Source of the DNA: Rhizobium sp. L43
Lineage (GTDB): Bacteria; Pseudomonadota; Alphaproteobacteria; Rhizobiales; Rhizobiaceae
DNA: 64,000 nucleotides
Assembly (NCBI RefSeq): GCF_002531725.1
Contig: NZ_NWSQ01000015.1
Span: 124,001 to 188,000 of the forward strand
Direction: 5' to 3'
In this document: one piece after another, positions 51,374 through 60,296 of the stretch
Position numbering within the stretch: position 1 is the first letter of the stretch
Layout of the letters: every line of letters starts with the position of its first letter
Program-made: the position numbers and the translations under genes
Notes under the pieces: model-generated
Seen by the model: the letters and a program-made list of their open reading frames with translations, nothing else
What the model was told of the DNA's origin: nothing
Database searches by the model: none

Positions 51374-52651
51374 ATGAAATTTGCTTCCTACTGGCACGAT
51401 ACCTCGATCCCATTCACTGGCGGCATCGTCGACCCCGTCTCGGGAGATTTCGAGGTTGCGGTGATCGGTGCCGGCTTCACGGGGCTCAATGCCGCGCGCA
51501 CACTCGCGCAATCCGGTGTGAAGGTCGCTCTGCTGGAAGCCGAGCACGTTGGCTATGGTGCGTCCGGCCGCAATGGCGGGCACCTCAACAGCGGTCATTT
51601 CGCAAGCTTCGGCGCCGCCAGGCAGCATCTTGGGGAAGACCGGGCGCGCCGCTTGTGGCGAGCCTACGACGACTCGATCGACATGATCGAACGGCTCATC
51701 GAGGAAGAAAAGATCGCGTGCGACTTCCGCAGGGGCGGCAAGCTCAAGCTTGCCTCGAAGCCCTCTCATGTCGGCACGCTGCAGGCGATGACCGAAGAAA
51801 TCCGTCGCGAGGTCGACCCGTCAGCCGAGTGGCTCACGCGTGAGGACCTCCGCAAGGAGGTGGTGTCGGATGCCTTCCATGGCGGGATTCTCTATCCGAA
51901 ATCCGCCATGATGCACATGGGACGCTACGCCAACGGCATGGCCGAGGCGGCCCGCCGCCATGGCGCTGCGATCTGGGAGCGGAACCCGGTCACCGCCCGC
52001 GAGCGCGTGGCGAATGGATGGCGGCTCATCACACCGACCGGCTCACTCACCGCGCGCCAGGTCATCCTGGCAACCGACGCCTATACGCCAAGCGCCTTTA
52101 ACTATTTCCGCCGAAGGCTCATGCCGATCGCTTCCTTCATCATTGCGACACGCCCGCTCACCCCGCAGGAGGTCGCCGCGACGATTCCGGGCAACCGCAA
52201 CTTCACCAACTCCCTCAACATCTCCAACTATTTCCGCCTCACGCCCGACAACCGCATGCTGTTCGGGGGGAGGGCGAGATTTTCGGCCGTGTCCAACCAG
52301 AAAACCGACGTCAGCTCCGGCCAGCTTCTGCGCCAGCAGATGGTCGGCATGTTTCCGCAGCTTGCAGACGTCGAGATCGACTATTGCTGGGGCGGCCTCG
52401 TCGGTTGCACGCAAGACCGCTATCCCCGCGCGGGCAATGCCGAGGGTGTCATTTACAGCATGGGCTATTCCGGCCACGGAGCCCAGTTATCGACCTTCAT
52501 GGGTCGCGCGCTGGCCGATATGGCGATGGGGCGCAAGGACGCCAACCCACTCGACGGCTTCGCGTGGCCCGCCGTTCCCATGCATACCGGAAACCCGTGG
52601 TTCCTGCCCATCGTCGGCGCCTATTACCGCATGAAGGACCTTGTCGGATGA
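51374..52651 (+). CDS. FAD-dependent amine oxidase, gamma-glutamylputrescine oxidase (PuuB)-like
   Basis: This 425-residue DAO-family flavoprotein has the N-terminal dinucleotide motif VAVIGAGFTGLNAARTLAQ and ALLEAEHVGYGASGRNGGHL, typical of PuuB and related oxidases, and the C-terminal FAD contact YSMGYSGHGAQLSTFMGRAL. It oxidises an amine to an aldehyde plus ammonia or amine with H2O2 release. Its stop overlaps the aldehyde dehydrogenase start as ATGA, so the aldehyde is likely handed on directly. No PuuA-type glutamate-putrescine ligase is in the window, so gamma-glutamylputrescine is only one possible substrate. Confidence 0.85.
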   Translation: MKFASYWHDTSIPFTGGIVDPVSGDFEVAVIGAGFTGLNAARTLAQSGVKVALLEAEHVGYGASGRNGGHLNSGHFASFGAARQHLGEDRARRLWRAYDDSIDMIERLIEEEKIACDFRRGGKLKLASKPSHVGTLQAMTEEIRREVDPSAEWLTREDLRKEVVSDAFHGGILYPKSAMMHMGRYANGMAEAARRHGAAIWERNPVTARERVANGWRLITPTGSLTARQVILATDAYTPSAFNYFRRRLMPIASFIIATRPLTPQEVAATIPGNRNFTNSLNISNYFRLTPDNRMLFGGRARFSAVSNQKTDVSSGQLLRQQMVGMFPQLADVEIDYCWGGLVGCTQDRYPRAGNAEGVIYSMGYSGHGAQLSTFMGRALADMAMGRKDANPLDGFAWPAVPMHTGNPWFLPIVGAYYRMKDLVG

Positions 52652-54102
52652 TTGCGCCTCTCGAACACCTGTCCCGCAGCGGCCGTCTCGACAAGTTTTT
52701 CATCGACGGTCAATGGGTCGAATCCAGGGGCAGCGCCAAGGGCGTCGTGGTCAACCCTGCCACGGAAGAGGTGGTGACCCATTTTGCGCTCGGAAACGGC
52801 GATGACGTCGACGCTGCGGTTTCCGCGGCCCGGCGGGCCTTCGCCGCCTGGAGCCGGACCAAGCCGGAATACCGCGCGGCTCTGCTTGATCGCCTGCAGG
52901 CGCTGCTCGAAGCGCGTAGCGAACTGTTTGCACAATGCCTCAGCCTCGAAATGGGCGCAGCGATCGGTTATGCGCGCACCGCGCAGGTGCCGCTGGCGAT
53001 CGCCCATGTCAAGGTCGCACGCGATGTCCTGGAAGCCTTCCCCTTCGTCAAGCAGCGCGGCAACACCGCCATCGCCCACGAGCCGATCGGCGTCTGCGCC
53101 CTGATCACTCCATGGAACTGGCCGCTCTACCAGATCACCGCCAAGGTTTCGCCGGCGCTCGCCGCCGGCTGCACGGTCGTGCTGAAGCCCAGCGAGCTTT
53201 CCCCTCTCGACGCGCTGCTGTTTGCAGAGACGATCGAGGAAGCCGGCTTCCCTGCCGGCGTCTTCAACCTCGTCAATGGCGACGGCCCGTGCGTCGGTTC
53301 GGCTCTCGCGTCCCATCCGGATGTCGACATGATTTCCATTACCGGCTCTACCCGTGCGGGTATCGCGGTGGCCCAGGCGGCCGCGCCGACCGTCAAGCGC
53401 GTCGCACAGGAGCTTGGCGGCAAATCACCGAACGTGATCCTGCCGGACGCCGATCTCGATCGCGCCGTTTCCATGGGCATAGTGGCGGCCTTCCGCAATC
53501 TCGGTCAATCATGCAGCGCGCCGACGCGGATGATCGTGCCGCGCGCGCAGCTATCCGAGATCGAGGACCTCGCCAGGAGAGCTGCAGATGAGATCGTGAT
53601 CGGCGATCCCCTCGCAAAAGCCACCACGCACGGTGCGATCGCCAACCGCGCCCAGTTCGATCGGATCCAGACCATGATCGGCGTCGGCATTGCGGAAGGC
53701 GCGACGCTCGTCACCGGCGGAGAGGGTCGTCCAGTGAGCCTGAATGCCGGGTTCTACGTTCAACCGACGATTTTCTCGGACGTGCGTACGGACATGCGCA
53801 TCGCCCAGGAGGAGATCTTCGGACCGGTTCTCTGCCTCATTCCCTATGACACGGTGGAAGAAGCCATCGCCATCGCCAACCATACTGTCTACGGACTGGG
53901 TGCGCATGTGCAGGGCGGGAACATCGACGCCGTCAGGGACGTCGCGTCACGGATCCGTTGCGGTCAGGTGCACCTCAACTATCCGGCCTGGGATCCACAC
54001 GCGCCGTTTGGCGGCTTCAAGCAATCTGGAAATGGGCGCGAGTACGGCCTTGAGGGCATGCTGGAATATCTCGAGGTCAAATCCATCCTCGGCTACTTCT
54101 AG
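52648..54102 (+). CDS. Aldehyde dehydrogenase coupled to the PuuB-like oxidase
   Basis: This 484-residue NAD(P)-dependent aldehyde dehydrogenase has the catalytic Glu in QELGGKSPNVILPDAD and the nucleophile Cys in FRNLGQSCSAPTRM, plus ALITPWNWPLYQITAKVSPA and EIFGPVLCLIPYDT. The start at 52648 overlaps the oxidase stop by 4 bases. The two enzymes form an oxidase-dehydrogenase pair that would convert an amine to the acid, as PuuB-PuuC does for gamma-glutamylputrescine. Confidence 0.9.
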   Translation: MIAPLEHLSRSGRLDKFFIDGQWVESRGSAKGVVVNPATEEVVTHFALGNGDDVDAAVSAARRAFAAWSRTKPEYRAALLDRLQALLEARSELFAQCLSLEMGAAIGYARTAQVPLAIAHVKVARDVLEAFPFVKQRGNTAIAHEPIGVCALITPWNWPLYQITAKVSPALAAGCTVVLKPSELSPLDALLFAETIEEAGFPAGVFNLVNGDGPCVGSALASHPDVDMISITGSTRAGIAVAQAAAPTVKRVAQELGGKSPNVILPDADLDRAVSMGIVAAFRNLGQSCSAPTRMIVPRAQLSEIEDLARRAADEIVIGDPLAKATTHGAIANRAQFDRIQTMIGVGIAEGATLVTGGEGRPVSLNAGFYVQPTIFSDVRTDMRIAQEEIFGPVLCLIPYDTVEEAIAIANHTVYGLGAHVQGGNIDAVRDVASRIRCGQVHLNYPAWDPHAPFGGFKQSGNGREYGLEGMLEYLEVKSILGYF

Positions 54103-54385
54103 AGCATGATGCCGAACGGCGTGAGGGCATCCGTCTTGTTGGCGGCTGCCGGATTCATGGCTCGGCATAGCTTCGCCGACCGGGTTCCAAGCCACAGCCG
54201 AGAAGACTGTCGCATCGCTCAAAACGTTATTTTCCACCGCGGTTGCACCCACAGTCGATGCATGCTGCTTGTCCTGTTTCGGTAGGCTCAACTCAGGAAC
54301 ACGCCGGCGATGGCGGCACAAGACCGAATTCATTGAACACGGTGGCTTTTGCCAACCGGCAACCAATGGTCAGAGAGGAAACGAT

Positions 54386-55843
54386 ATGCTTGAGTTGAAA
54401 GACAAAGACCTTTTCCAGCAGGCCGGCCTGATCGACGGTATCTGGTCGGGGGCAGCATCGGGCAAGACGGTGCGCGTCGTCAATCCCGCCACTCAGGAGA
54501 AGCTCGGCACTGTTGCTGATATGGGAACCGCCGAGACCCGCGCGGCGATCGACGCAGCCCAGGCAGCTTTTGCGTCGTGGAAGAAGAGGACGAATGCCGA
54601 ACGCGCCGTACTACTCGAGCGCTGGTATGCGCTGATGATCGAAAATCTCGAGGATCTTGCGCTGCTCATCACGCTTGAACAGGGTAAGCCACTCGATGAA
54701 TCGCGCGTCGAGGTCCGTTACGGTGCTTCCTTCGTCAAATGGTTTGCCGAAGAGGCCCGCCGCATCGGCGGCCATACCATTCCCTCGCCGACGCCGGATC
54801 GCCGTATCGTCGTGCTCAAGGAGGCGGTCGGCGTCTGTGCTATCGTCACCCCGTGGAATTTCCCGATCGCCATGATCACCCGAAAGGTGGCGCCCGCCTT
54901 GGCGGCCGGCTGCACGGTTGTCATCAAGCCTTCGGAGTTCACGCCCTATTCGGCGCTCGCCATGGGTGTGCTTGCCGAGCGCGCCGGCATTCCGGCAGGC
55001 GTGATCAACATCGTCACCGGCATGCCGACGGAGATCGGCAATGAGTTCATGGCAAACCCGACGGTGCGCAAGATCTCCTTTACCGGCTCGACCCGGATCG
55101 GCTCGCTTCTGATGCGCGGCGCCGCCGGCAGCGTGAAGCGGCTCTCCCTCGAACTGGGCGGCAATGCACCGTTCATCGTCTTTAACGATGCCGATCTCGA
55201 TCTCGCGGTCGAAGGCGCAATCCTGGCCAAGTTCCGCAATGGCGGCCAGACCTGCGTCTGCGCCAACCGCATCCTGGTGCAGGCCGGAGTGTATGATGCT
55301 TTTGCCGAGAAGCTCGGCGCCCGCGTCAACGCCATGAAGGTCGGTCCGGGAACGGAACCCGGCAATGTCATCGGCCCGATGATCAACACTGCGGCCATCG
55401 AGAAGATCACCCGCCATGTCGACGACGCCCTGGCCAAGGGCGCCAAGATTTCCGCCCGGAGCAATTCGGTGACGGAAGGGTCGCAATACGCTGCGCCGAT
55501 GGTCCTGACGGAGGCGACGACCGACATGCTGCTCGCCAGCGAAGAAACCTTTGGCCCCGTTGCCCCGCTTTTCCGCTTTGAAACGGAAGAAGAGGCAATT
55601 GCAATCGCCAACGGCACACCCTTCGGCCTTGCAGCCTATTTCTACACCGAAAACCTGAAGCGCTCCTGGCGCGTCGGCGAAGCCCTCGAGTTCGGCATGA
55701 TCGGGCTCAACACCGGCGCGATCTCCACCGAAGTCGCCCCCTTCGGCGGCGTCAAGCAGTCCGGCCTCGGCCGGGAGGGAGCGCAGGCCGGCATCGAGGA
55801 ATATCTCGAAATGAAGAGCTTCCACATCGGTGGGCTGAGCTGA
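54386..55843 (+). CDS. gabD: Succinate-semialdehyde dehydrogenase (GabD) family
   Basis: This 485-residue aldehyde dehydrogenase is of GabD type: ITLEQGKPLDESRVEVRYGA, IVTPWNFPIAMITRKVAPAL, LSLELGGNAPFIVFNDADLD (catalytic Glu), FRNGGQTCVCANRILVQAGV (nucleophile Cys) and the C-terminal GAISTEVAPFGGVKQSGLGR are diagnostic. It oxidises succinate semialdehyde to succinate, or glutarate semialdehyde to glutarate. AGAGGAA precedes the ATG at 54386. It lies 283 bases after the previous gene, so it probably has its own promoter, and ends with a good terminator. It would complete conversion of a polyamine-derived 4-aminobutyrate to succinate if an aminotransferase is present, and one is encoded at 58116. 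Confidence 0.9.
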   Translation: MLELKDKDLFQQAGLIDGIWSGAASGKTVRVVNPATQEKLGTVADMGTAETRAAIDAAQAAFASWKKRTNAERAVLLERWYALMIENLEDLALLITLEQGKPLDESRVEVRYGASFVKWFAEEARRIGGHTIPSPTPDRRIVVLKEAVGVCAIVTPWNFPIAMITRKVAPALAAGCTVVIKPSEFTPYSALAMGVLAERAGIPAGVINIVTGMPTEIGNEFMANPTVRKISFTGSTRIGSLLMRGAAGSVKRLSLELGGNAPFIVFNDADLDLAVEGAILAKFRNGGQTCVCANRILVQAGVYDAFAEKLGARVNAMKVGPGTEPGNVIGPMINTAAIEKITRHVDDALAKGAKISARSNSVTEGSQYAAPMVLTEATTDMLLASEETFGPVAPLFRFETEEEAIAIANGTPFGLAAYFYTENLKRSWRVGEALEFGMIGLNTGAISTEVAPFGGVKQSGLGREGAQAGIEEYLEMKSFHIGGLS

Positions 55844-55874
55844 GCCTGAAGCGAATATGAGATGAGGACCCTGC

Positions 55875-55904
55875 AATGCGGCGCACGCGCTTGCGCCGCA
55901 TTTT
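55875..55904 (+). terminator. Rho-independent terminator of gabD
   Basis: A perfect 11-bp stem (AATGCGGCGCA at 55875-55885 and TGCGCCGCATT at 55892-55902) with a six-base loop is followed by TTTT, 32 bases after the gabD stop. Confidence 0.8.
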
Positions 55905-56096
55905 GCTGCAAGGCCATCGCGACATACCCGCGCTGGCAAGCTTTCGGCTTCGGTCGATCCGGAGGCCTGCAAAACCGTCGAATGCGGATTACGCGCCGCC
56001 AGCAGCGGTCGACACTCGGCCTCGCACCATCACCCACGACTTCATGACGCTACGGTAGCGAATTGTCTTGCCGGCCCCGGGCACGGCCGACCCTTC

Positions 56097-56126
56097 AAAA
56101 AAGCGCGAGCGGAAACGCCCGCGCTT
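56097..56126 (-). terminator. Rho-independent terminator of the haloacid dehalogenase-like gene
   Basis: On the minus strand the stem AAGCGCG plus GCG, with one mismatch and a four-base loop (56126-56101), ends in six T (56102-56097). It lies about 92 bases beyond the gene's stop. Confidence 0.8.
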
Positions 56127-56218
56127 CCGTCGTTCGGATTCGCCCGGAAGTGCGCAGCGGTTCCGAGATAACGACAACCAGCTAAGTCGCGTCGCATGAA
56201 GCCAGTTTGTTGTGCACG

Positions 56219-56887
56219 TCAGAGACCGAAAACGCCTGGCAGGCCGGAAATGTCGGCGATTTCGACGTAGCCATAGAATGGGTTGGCGGGTTCATGGCGG
56301 CGGTTGACCCACACCTTGTTCTTGATGCCGATATCGTTAGCCGACATATGGTCATACCGGAACGAGGAGGAGCAGTGCACGACATCTTCGGGGCCGCAGC
56401 CGAGCATGTCGAACATATATTCAAAGGCCTGAAGGCGCGGCTTGTAGGCCTGTGCCTGTTCGGCCGTGTAGACCGCATGGAACGGAGCGCCGAGCTTTTC
56501 GACATTCGACATGATCTGCGCATTCATCGCGTTCGACAGGATCACCAGCGGGATCTCCTTGGCGACCTTCGCAAGGCCAGCCGGTACATCCGCATGCGGA
56601 CCCCAGGTCGGCACCCGCTCATAAACCATGCGGGCGTCTTCGTCGTTGAACTTGACGCCGTTGCGCTTGCAGGTGCGCTCGATCGAATTGTGAACGACCT
56701 CGGCATAGGGCTTCCAGTCGCCCAGAACCTCGTCGAGGCGATAGGCGGCGAAGTTCCTGATGAACTCGGCCATGCGCGCCTCATCGAGCTGATCGCCGTA
56801 AAGGTCACGCGCCGCTTCCGCCATCTGGAAGTTGGTCAGCGTGCCGTAGCAGTCGAAGGTGACGTATTTCGGACGCAAGGGGGTCAT
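56219..56887 (-). CDS. HAD-superfamily hydrolase, haloacid dehalogenase type II like
   Basis: This 222-residue HAD protein has the four motifs: nucleophile Asp in VTFDCYGTLTNF, Ser-Asn in VILSNAMNAQIM, Lys in AYKPRLQAFEYM and the acidic/dehalogenase motif CSSSFRYDHMSANDIGIKNK. The last matches the SAHxWDxxGA-type loop of L-2-haloacid dehalogenases (type II) more than phosphatases. The ATG at 56887 is chosen because AAGGA lies 7 bases upstream; an earlier ATG at 56893 abuts that site. Many annotated type II dehalogenases have non-halogenated natural substrates, so the reaction here is uncertain. It diverges from the double-GNAT/aminotransferase pair. Confidence 0.82.
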   Translation of the reverse strand: MTPLRPKYVTFDCYGTLTNFQMAEAARDLYGDQLDEARMAEFIRNFAAYRLDEVLGDWKPYAEVVHNSIERTCKRNGVKFNDEDARMVYERVPTWGPHADVPAGLAKVAKEIPLVILSNAMNAQIMSNVEKLGAPFHAVYTAEQAQAYKPRLQAFEYMFDMLGCGPEDVVHCSSSFRYDHMSANDIGIKNKVWVNRRHEPANPFYGYVEIADISGLPGVFGL

Positions 56888-57268
56888 GGGCATATCCTTT
56901 GGAGAGTGGACCGAGGCATTTGAAGTCATGATAGACGCCGCCCGCCCCCCGGCTCGCCTGAATGTGGCGGCGATCGAAGCAGATTATTTCGTATCGAAAG
57001 GCGGCTTTGGCAGATGCTTGTGTAGCTTAGCCGCCGGCGGATGCCGAACGACGGCGAAAAACGTGCCGAGAAGATACCGTCAAGGCTGGAGACGGGCCCG
57101 GCATCAGCCTGGGCGATCGCAACGCGCAGAGTCTCACGCCCACATGCCAGCATAAGATGCGGCGGGCGACAAAGCGAAAACGATAAGATACCGCTCGGAG
57201 CGCAGCCTTCAGACGATTAGCCAACCCGCACTCCTTCACACTTCCGCTCAGGAAATGAAGGAAGTGTC
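56888..57268. promoter_or_regulatory. Divergent regulatory region, dehalogenase-like / GNAT-aminotransferase
   Basis: The 381 bases have no gene. A 13-bp dyad TTTCGTATCGAAA lies at 56987-56999. The heptamer GATACCG occurs near 57075 and again near 57185. These could be sites for the Lrp-type regulator encoded downstream at 59598-60074; that link is inference. Confidence 0.4.
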
Positions 57269-58102
57269 ATGCAGACAAGCCAGATCGATTTTGCCGCTTT
57301 CGGCACCGAACACCTGGGTGCCGCCGTCCACCTGTCGCGGCAGGCCGGCTGGCCTCATCGCCCTGAAGACTGGCAGATGGCGCTTGCCTTGAGCGAGGGC
57401 GTCGTGGCCATTGAGAACGACCGGGTGGTGGGCACCGTGCTTGTTACCCCCTACAGGCAGGATTGCGCCACGATCAACATGGTCATCGTCGATGAAACCA
57501 TGCGTGGCCGCGGTCTAGGCCGCAAGCTCATGCATGCTGCAATGGAGCTTGCCGGCGACCGGCCGCTCCGGCTTGTTGCAACCGCCGAGGGCCTTCCCCT
57601 CTATGAGAAGCTCGGCTTCCGCCCGACCGGCCGTATTCTGCAGCACCAGGGCACCGCGACAGCGATCGCCGCGCCGATGGCAACCTCAGCCGCCGCCAGG
57701 AGCGATTTCGCCGCGGTCGCCGAACTCGATCGACAGGCCTTCGGCGCCGATCGCGCCGGTCTGATCGCCTATCTTGCCAAGGTCGGTGAATTTGCCGTGG
57801 TCCGCCGCAACGGACGCGTCACCGGTTTTGCAGCACTTCGCACCTTCGGCCGAGGCGAGGTCATCGGCCCCGTCATTGCCGGGACCCTGGAGGACGCCAA
57901 AGCGCTCGTTGCGCATTTCATCGCCCTGCGGCCCGGCGTGTTCCTCAGGGTCGATACGACAGCGGCCGCCGGCCTGTCCGACTGGCTGGCCGAACAAGGC
58001 TTCGCCCATGTCGGCGGCGGCATCGCCATGATGAAGCCATCGATTCCAGGCGCCGATTCCGACGCCACCATCTTCGCCCTGGCCAACCAGGCGCTCGGCT
58101 GA
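57269..58102 (+). CDS. Double-GNAT acetyltransferase, paralog 2
   Basis: This 277-residue protein has two GNAT halves. The first has RQAGWPHRPEDWQMALALSE, MVIVDETMRGRGLGRKLMHA (complete acetyl-CoA loop) and GLPLYEKLGFRPTGRI. The second has LDRQAFGADRAGLIAYLAKV and RTFGRGEVIGPVIAGT. It is a clear paralog of the protein encoded at 45885-46760, but with a better preserved CoA-binding loop. AAGGAAG precedes the ATG. Its gene is 13 bases before the aminotransferase gene, so it probably works on an amine or amino acid in the same pathway. Confidence 0.87.
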   Translation: MQTSQIDFAAFGTEHLGAAVHLSRQAGWPHRPEDWQMALALSEGVVAIENDRVVGTVLVTPYRQDCATINMVIVDETMRGRGLGRKLMHAAMELAGDRPLRLVATAEGLPLYEKLGFRPTGRILQHQGTATAIAAPMATSAAARSDFAAVAELDRQAFGADRAGLIAYLAKVGEFAVVRRNGRVTGFAALRTFGRGEVIGPVIAGTLEDAKALVAHFIALRPGVFLRVDTTAAAGLSDWLAEQGFAHVGGGIAMMKPSIPGADSDATIFALANQALG

Positions 58103-58115
58103 TCCGGAGAATATC

Positions 58116-59492
58116 ATGTACAGCAATTCCCTTGTCGAACTCGACCGCGCCCATCTGGTGCACCCGGTCGCCTCCTACCGCAACCACGAAAAGCTCGGCG
58201 TGCGTGTGCTCGCTGCCGCCAAGGGGGCGACGGTGACCGATGCTTCCGGCAAGCAGCTGGTCGATGGCTTTGCCGGCCTGTGGTGCGTCAATGCCGGTTA
58301 CGGTCATGAATCGATCGTCGAGGCAGCCGCGCGGCAGATGCGCGAACTGCCCTATGCGACGACCTATTTCGGTCTCGGCTCGGAACCGGCAATCCGGCTT
58401 GCCGCGGCATTGGCCGAGCGGGCGCCAGGCGACCTCAACCATGTTTACTTCACCCTGGGCGGATCCGATGCCATCGACAGCACGATCCGGTTCATCCGCT
58501 ATTACTGGATCGCCCGCGGTCAGCCGCAGCGCGACCAGTTCATCTCCGTCGAACAGGGCTATCACGGTTCATCGACCGTCGGAGCGGGACTGACGGCACT
58601 TCCGTCATTCCACGCCGGCTTCGGCATTCCCTTCGACTGGCAGCATAAAATTCCCTCCCACTACGCCTACCGGAACCCGGTCGGTCAGGATCCGCAGGCA
58701 ATCATCAACGCCTCCCTCGCGGCACTGCGGCGCAAGGTTGAAGAGATCGGCCCCGAGCGTGTCGCCGCCTTTTATGCCGAACCCATCCAGGGTTCGGGCG
58801 GCGTGCTGGTGCCGCCGGCAGGCTGGATGAAGGCGATGCGCGCGCTCTGCAGCGAGCTCGGCATCCTCTTTGTCGCTGACGAAGTGATAACCGCTTTCGG
58901 CCGCACCGGCCCGCTCTTTGCCTGCGAGGACGACGAGATCGTTCCGGACTTCATCACCACGGCGAAGGGCCTGACCTCCGGCTATGTACCGATGGGTGCG
59001 GTCTTCATGACCGACCACATCTACGAGACCATCGCCGATGGCGCCGGTGGCGCAGCCGTCGGCCACGGCTATACCTATTCGGCCCATCCCGTCAGCGCCG
59101 CTGTCGGCCTTGAAGTGCTGAACCTTTACGAAACCGGCCTCCTGGCGAATGGCCGGAAGGCCGGCGCACGGCTGATGCAAGGGCTTGAAAGCCTCAAAGA
59201 CCATCCGCTCGTCGGCGATATCCGCGGTCGCGGCATGCTGGCCGCCATCGAGCTCGTGGTCGACAAGGAAACGAAGGCGCCGTTGCCGGCCGCCGCCGAA
59301 CCGGCGCGCCGGGTCTTCGATCGCGCCTGGGAAAACGGCCTGGTCATCCGCGCCTTCGCCAACGGCGTCCTCGGCTATGCGCCGCCGCTCTGCTGCACCG
59401 ACGCCGACATCGACACGATCATCGAGCGCACGCGCAAAACGCTTGATGACACGCTTGATGACCCCGATATACGCGCGGCCTTGCGGGGCTGA
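58116..59492 (+). CDS. Class III (omega) aminotransferase
   Basis: This 458-residue PLP enzyme has HVYFTLGGSDAIDSTIRFIR (phosphate-binding loop), EQGYHGSSTVGAG, ILFVADEVITAFGRTG (Asp that binds the pyridine N), and the PLP Lys in FITTAKGLTSGYVPMGAVFM. Omega-aminotransferases of this group use putrescine, beta-alanine, GABA or similar amines with pyruvate or 2-oxoglutarate. With GabD and the amine oxidase-aldehyde dehydrogenase pair nearby, polyamine or amino-acid amine catabolism is likely. It follows the GNAT gene by 13 bases and faces the convergent Lrp gene. Confidence 0.9.
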   Translation: MYSNSLVELDRAHLVHPVASYRNHEKLGVRVLAAAKGATVTDASGKQLVDGFAGLWCVNAGYGHESIVEAAARQMRELPYATTYFGLGSEPAIRLAAALAERAPGDLNHVYFTLGGSDAIDSTIRFIRYYWIARGQPQRDQFISVEQGYHGSSTVGAGLTALPSFHAGFGIPFDWQHKIPSHYAYRNPVGQDPQAIINASLAALRRKVEEIGPERVAAFYAEPIQGSGGVLVPPAGWMKAMRALCSELGILFVADEVITAFGRTGPLFACEDDEIVPDFITTAKGLTSGYVPMGAVFMTDHIYETIADGAGGAAVGHGYTYSAHPVSAAVGLEVLNLYETGLLANGRKAGARLMQGLESLKDHPLVGDIRGRGMLAAIELVVDKETKAPLPAAAEPARRVFDRAWENGLVIRAFANGVLGYAPPLCCTDADIDTIIERTRKTLDDTLDDPDIRAALRG

Positions 59493-59597
59493 GCGCGGCC
59501 AGCCGAGGATATAGCCAAGCTGTGACAAACTTGTGCCGGGAGAAGCCGCTTGTCCAAGTATAGGCATTGGCACCCGACGGGCGACGCGTGGGCCGGC

Positions 59598-60074
59598 CTA
59601 AAGCGGAAACAGGCTCGTCAACGGCATATGCGCTTTGACGATCGGCGACTTCAGGACGACGAAGCTGAAATATTTGTCGATGCCGATCTCCATGTCGGAG
59701 AGCCGCTCCATGATCGTCTGGTACTCGCCGATCCCGGCAGTCACGAATTTCAGAAGATAGTCGTAGCCGCCGGAGACCAGATGGCATTCGATCACCTGGT
59801 CGATCTTCTCGACCGTCGTTAAAAATCGGGCGAAATCGATCTGCCGGTGGTTCTTCAGGGTGATTTCAGTGAAAACGGTCAGCGTCTGTCCGAGCTTGGC
59901 GACATTGATCTGCGCGGAATAGCCCTCGATATAACCTTCCGACTGCAGTTTCTTCACCCGCATCAGGCAGGGGCTGGGCGAAAGATTGACGAGCTCGGCG
60001 AGCTCAACATTGGTGACACGGCCGTTTTTCTGCAATTCATGCAGAATTTTTATATCGATCCGGTCGAGTTTCAT
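59598..60074 (-). CDS. Lrp/AsnC-family regulator
   Basis: This 158-residue protein has the Lrp helix-turn-helix (KLDRIDIKILHELQKNGRVT, then NVELAELVNLSPSPCLMRVK) and the C-terminal RAM effector domain (VIECHLVSGGYDYLLKFVTA). It should bind DNA as a multimer and respond to an amino acid. The ATG at 60074 begins the conserved domain, with GGAG upstream; a 27-residue extension is not supported. It is convergent with the aminotransferase gene, which with the GNAT gene is its likeliest target. Confidence 0.9.
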   Translation of the reverse strand: MKLDRIDIKILHELQKNGRVTNVELAELVNLSPSPCLMRVKKLQSEGYIEGYSAQINVAKLGQTLTVFTEITLKNHRQIDFARFLTTVEKIDQVIECHLVSGGYDYLLKFVTAGIGEYQTIMERLSDMEIGIDKYFSFVVLKSPIVKAHMPLTSLFPL

Positions 60075-60296
60075 CTCTCCACTCCGCCTGTCGAAGCTGC
60101 CAAGGCCGCAGCATATTGTGCCGTCACCGTCGACAGTAGCACACCGAAGCCTCATGTCGATCGCGTTTCACCGGCTCGGGGAGGAACGAACAGGATGCGG
60201 CGATGGCCGCAACAGCATTTTATGCCGCCTGACCGGCGACGCCATGACGTGACCCCATTCAGCCGGTCCACCCGATTGCCGCGTTCATCTATCTGA

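Larger units (their letters stand above)
55844..56218. other. Intergenic stretch between convergent genes with two terminators
   Basis: The 375 bases contain no gene. They hold the gabD terminator (55875-55904) and the minus-strand terminator of the dehalogenase-like gene (56097-56126). Confidence 0.6.

Noticed and set aside
51088..51843. Open frame upstream of and overlapping the PuuB-like gene
   Set aside because: The overlap part is the wrong frame of a clear flavoprotein gene and the upstream part has no recognisable domain.
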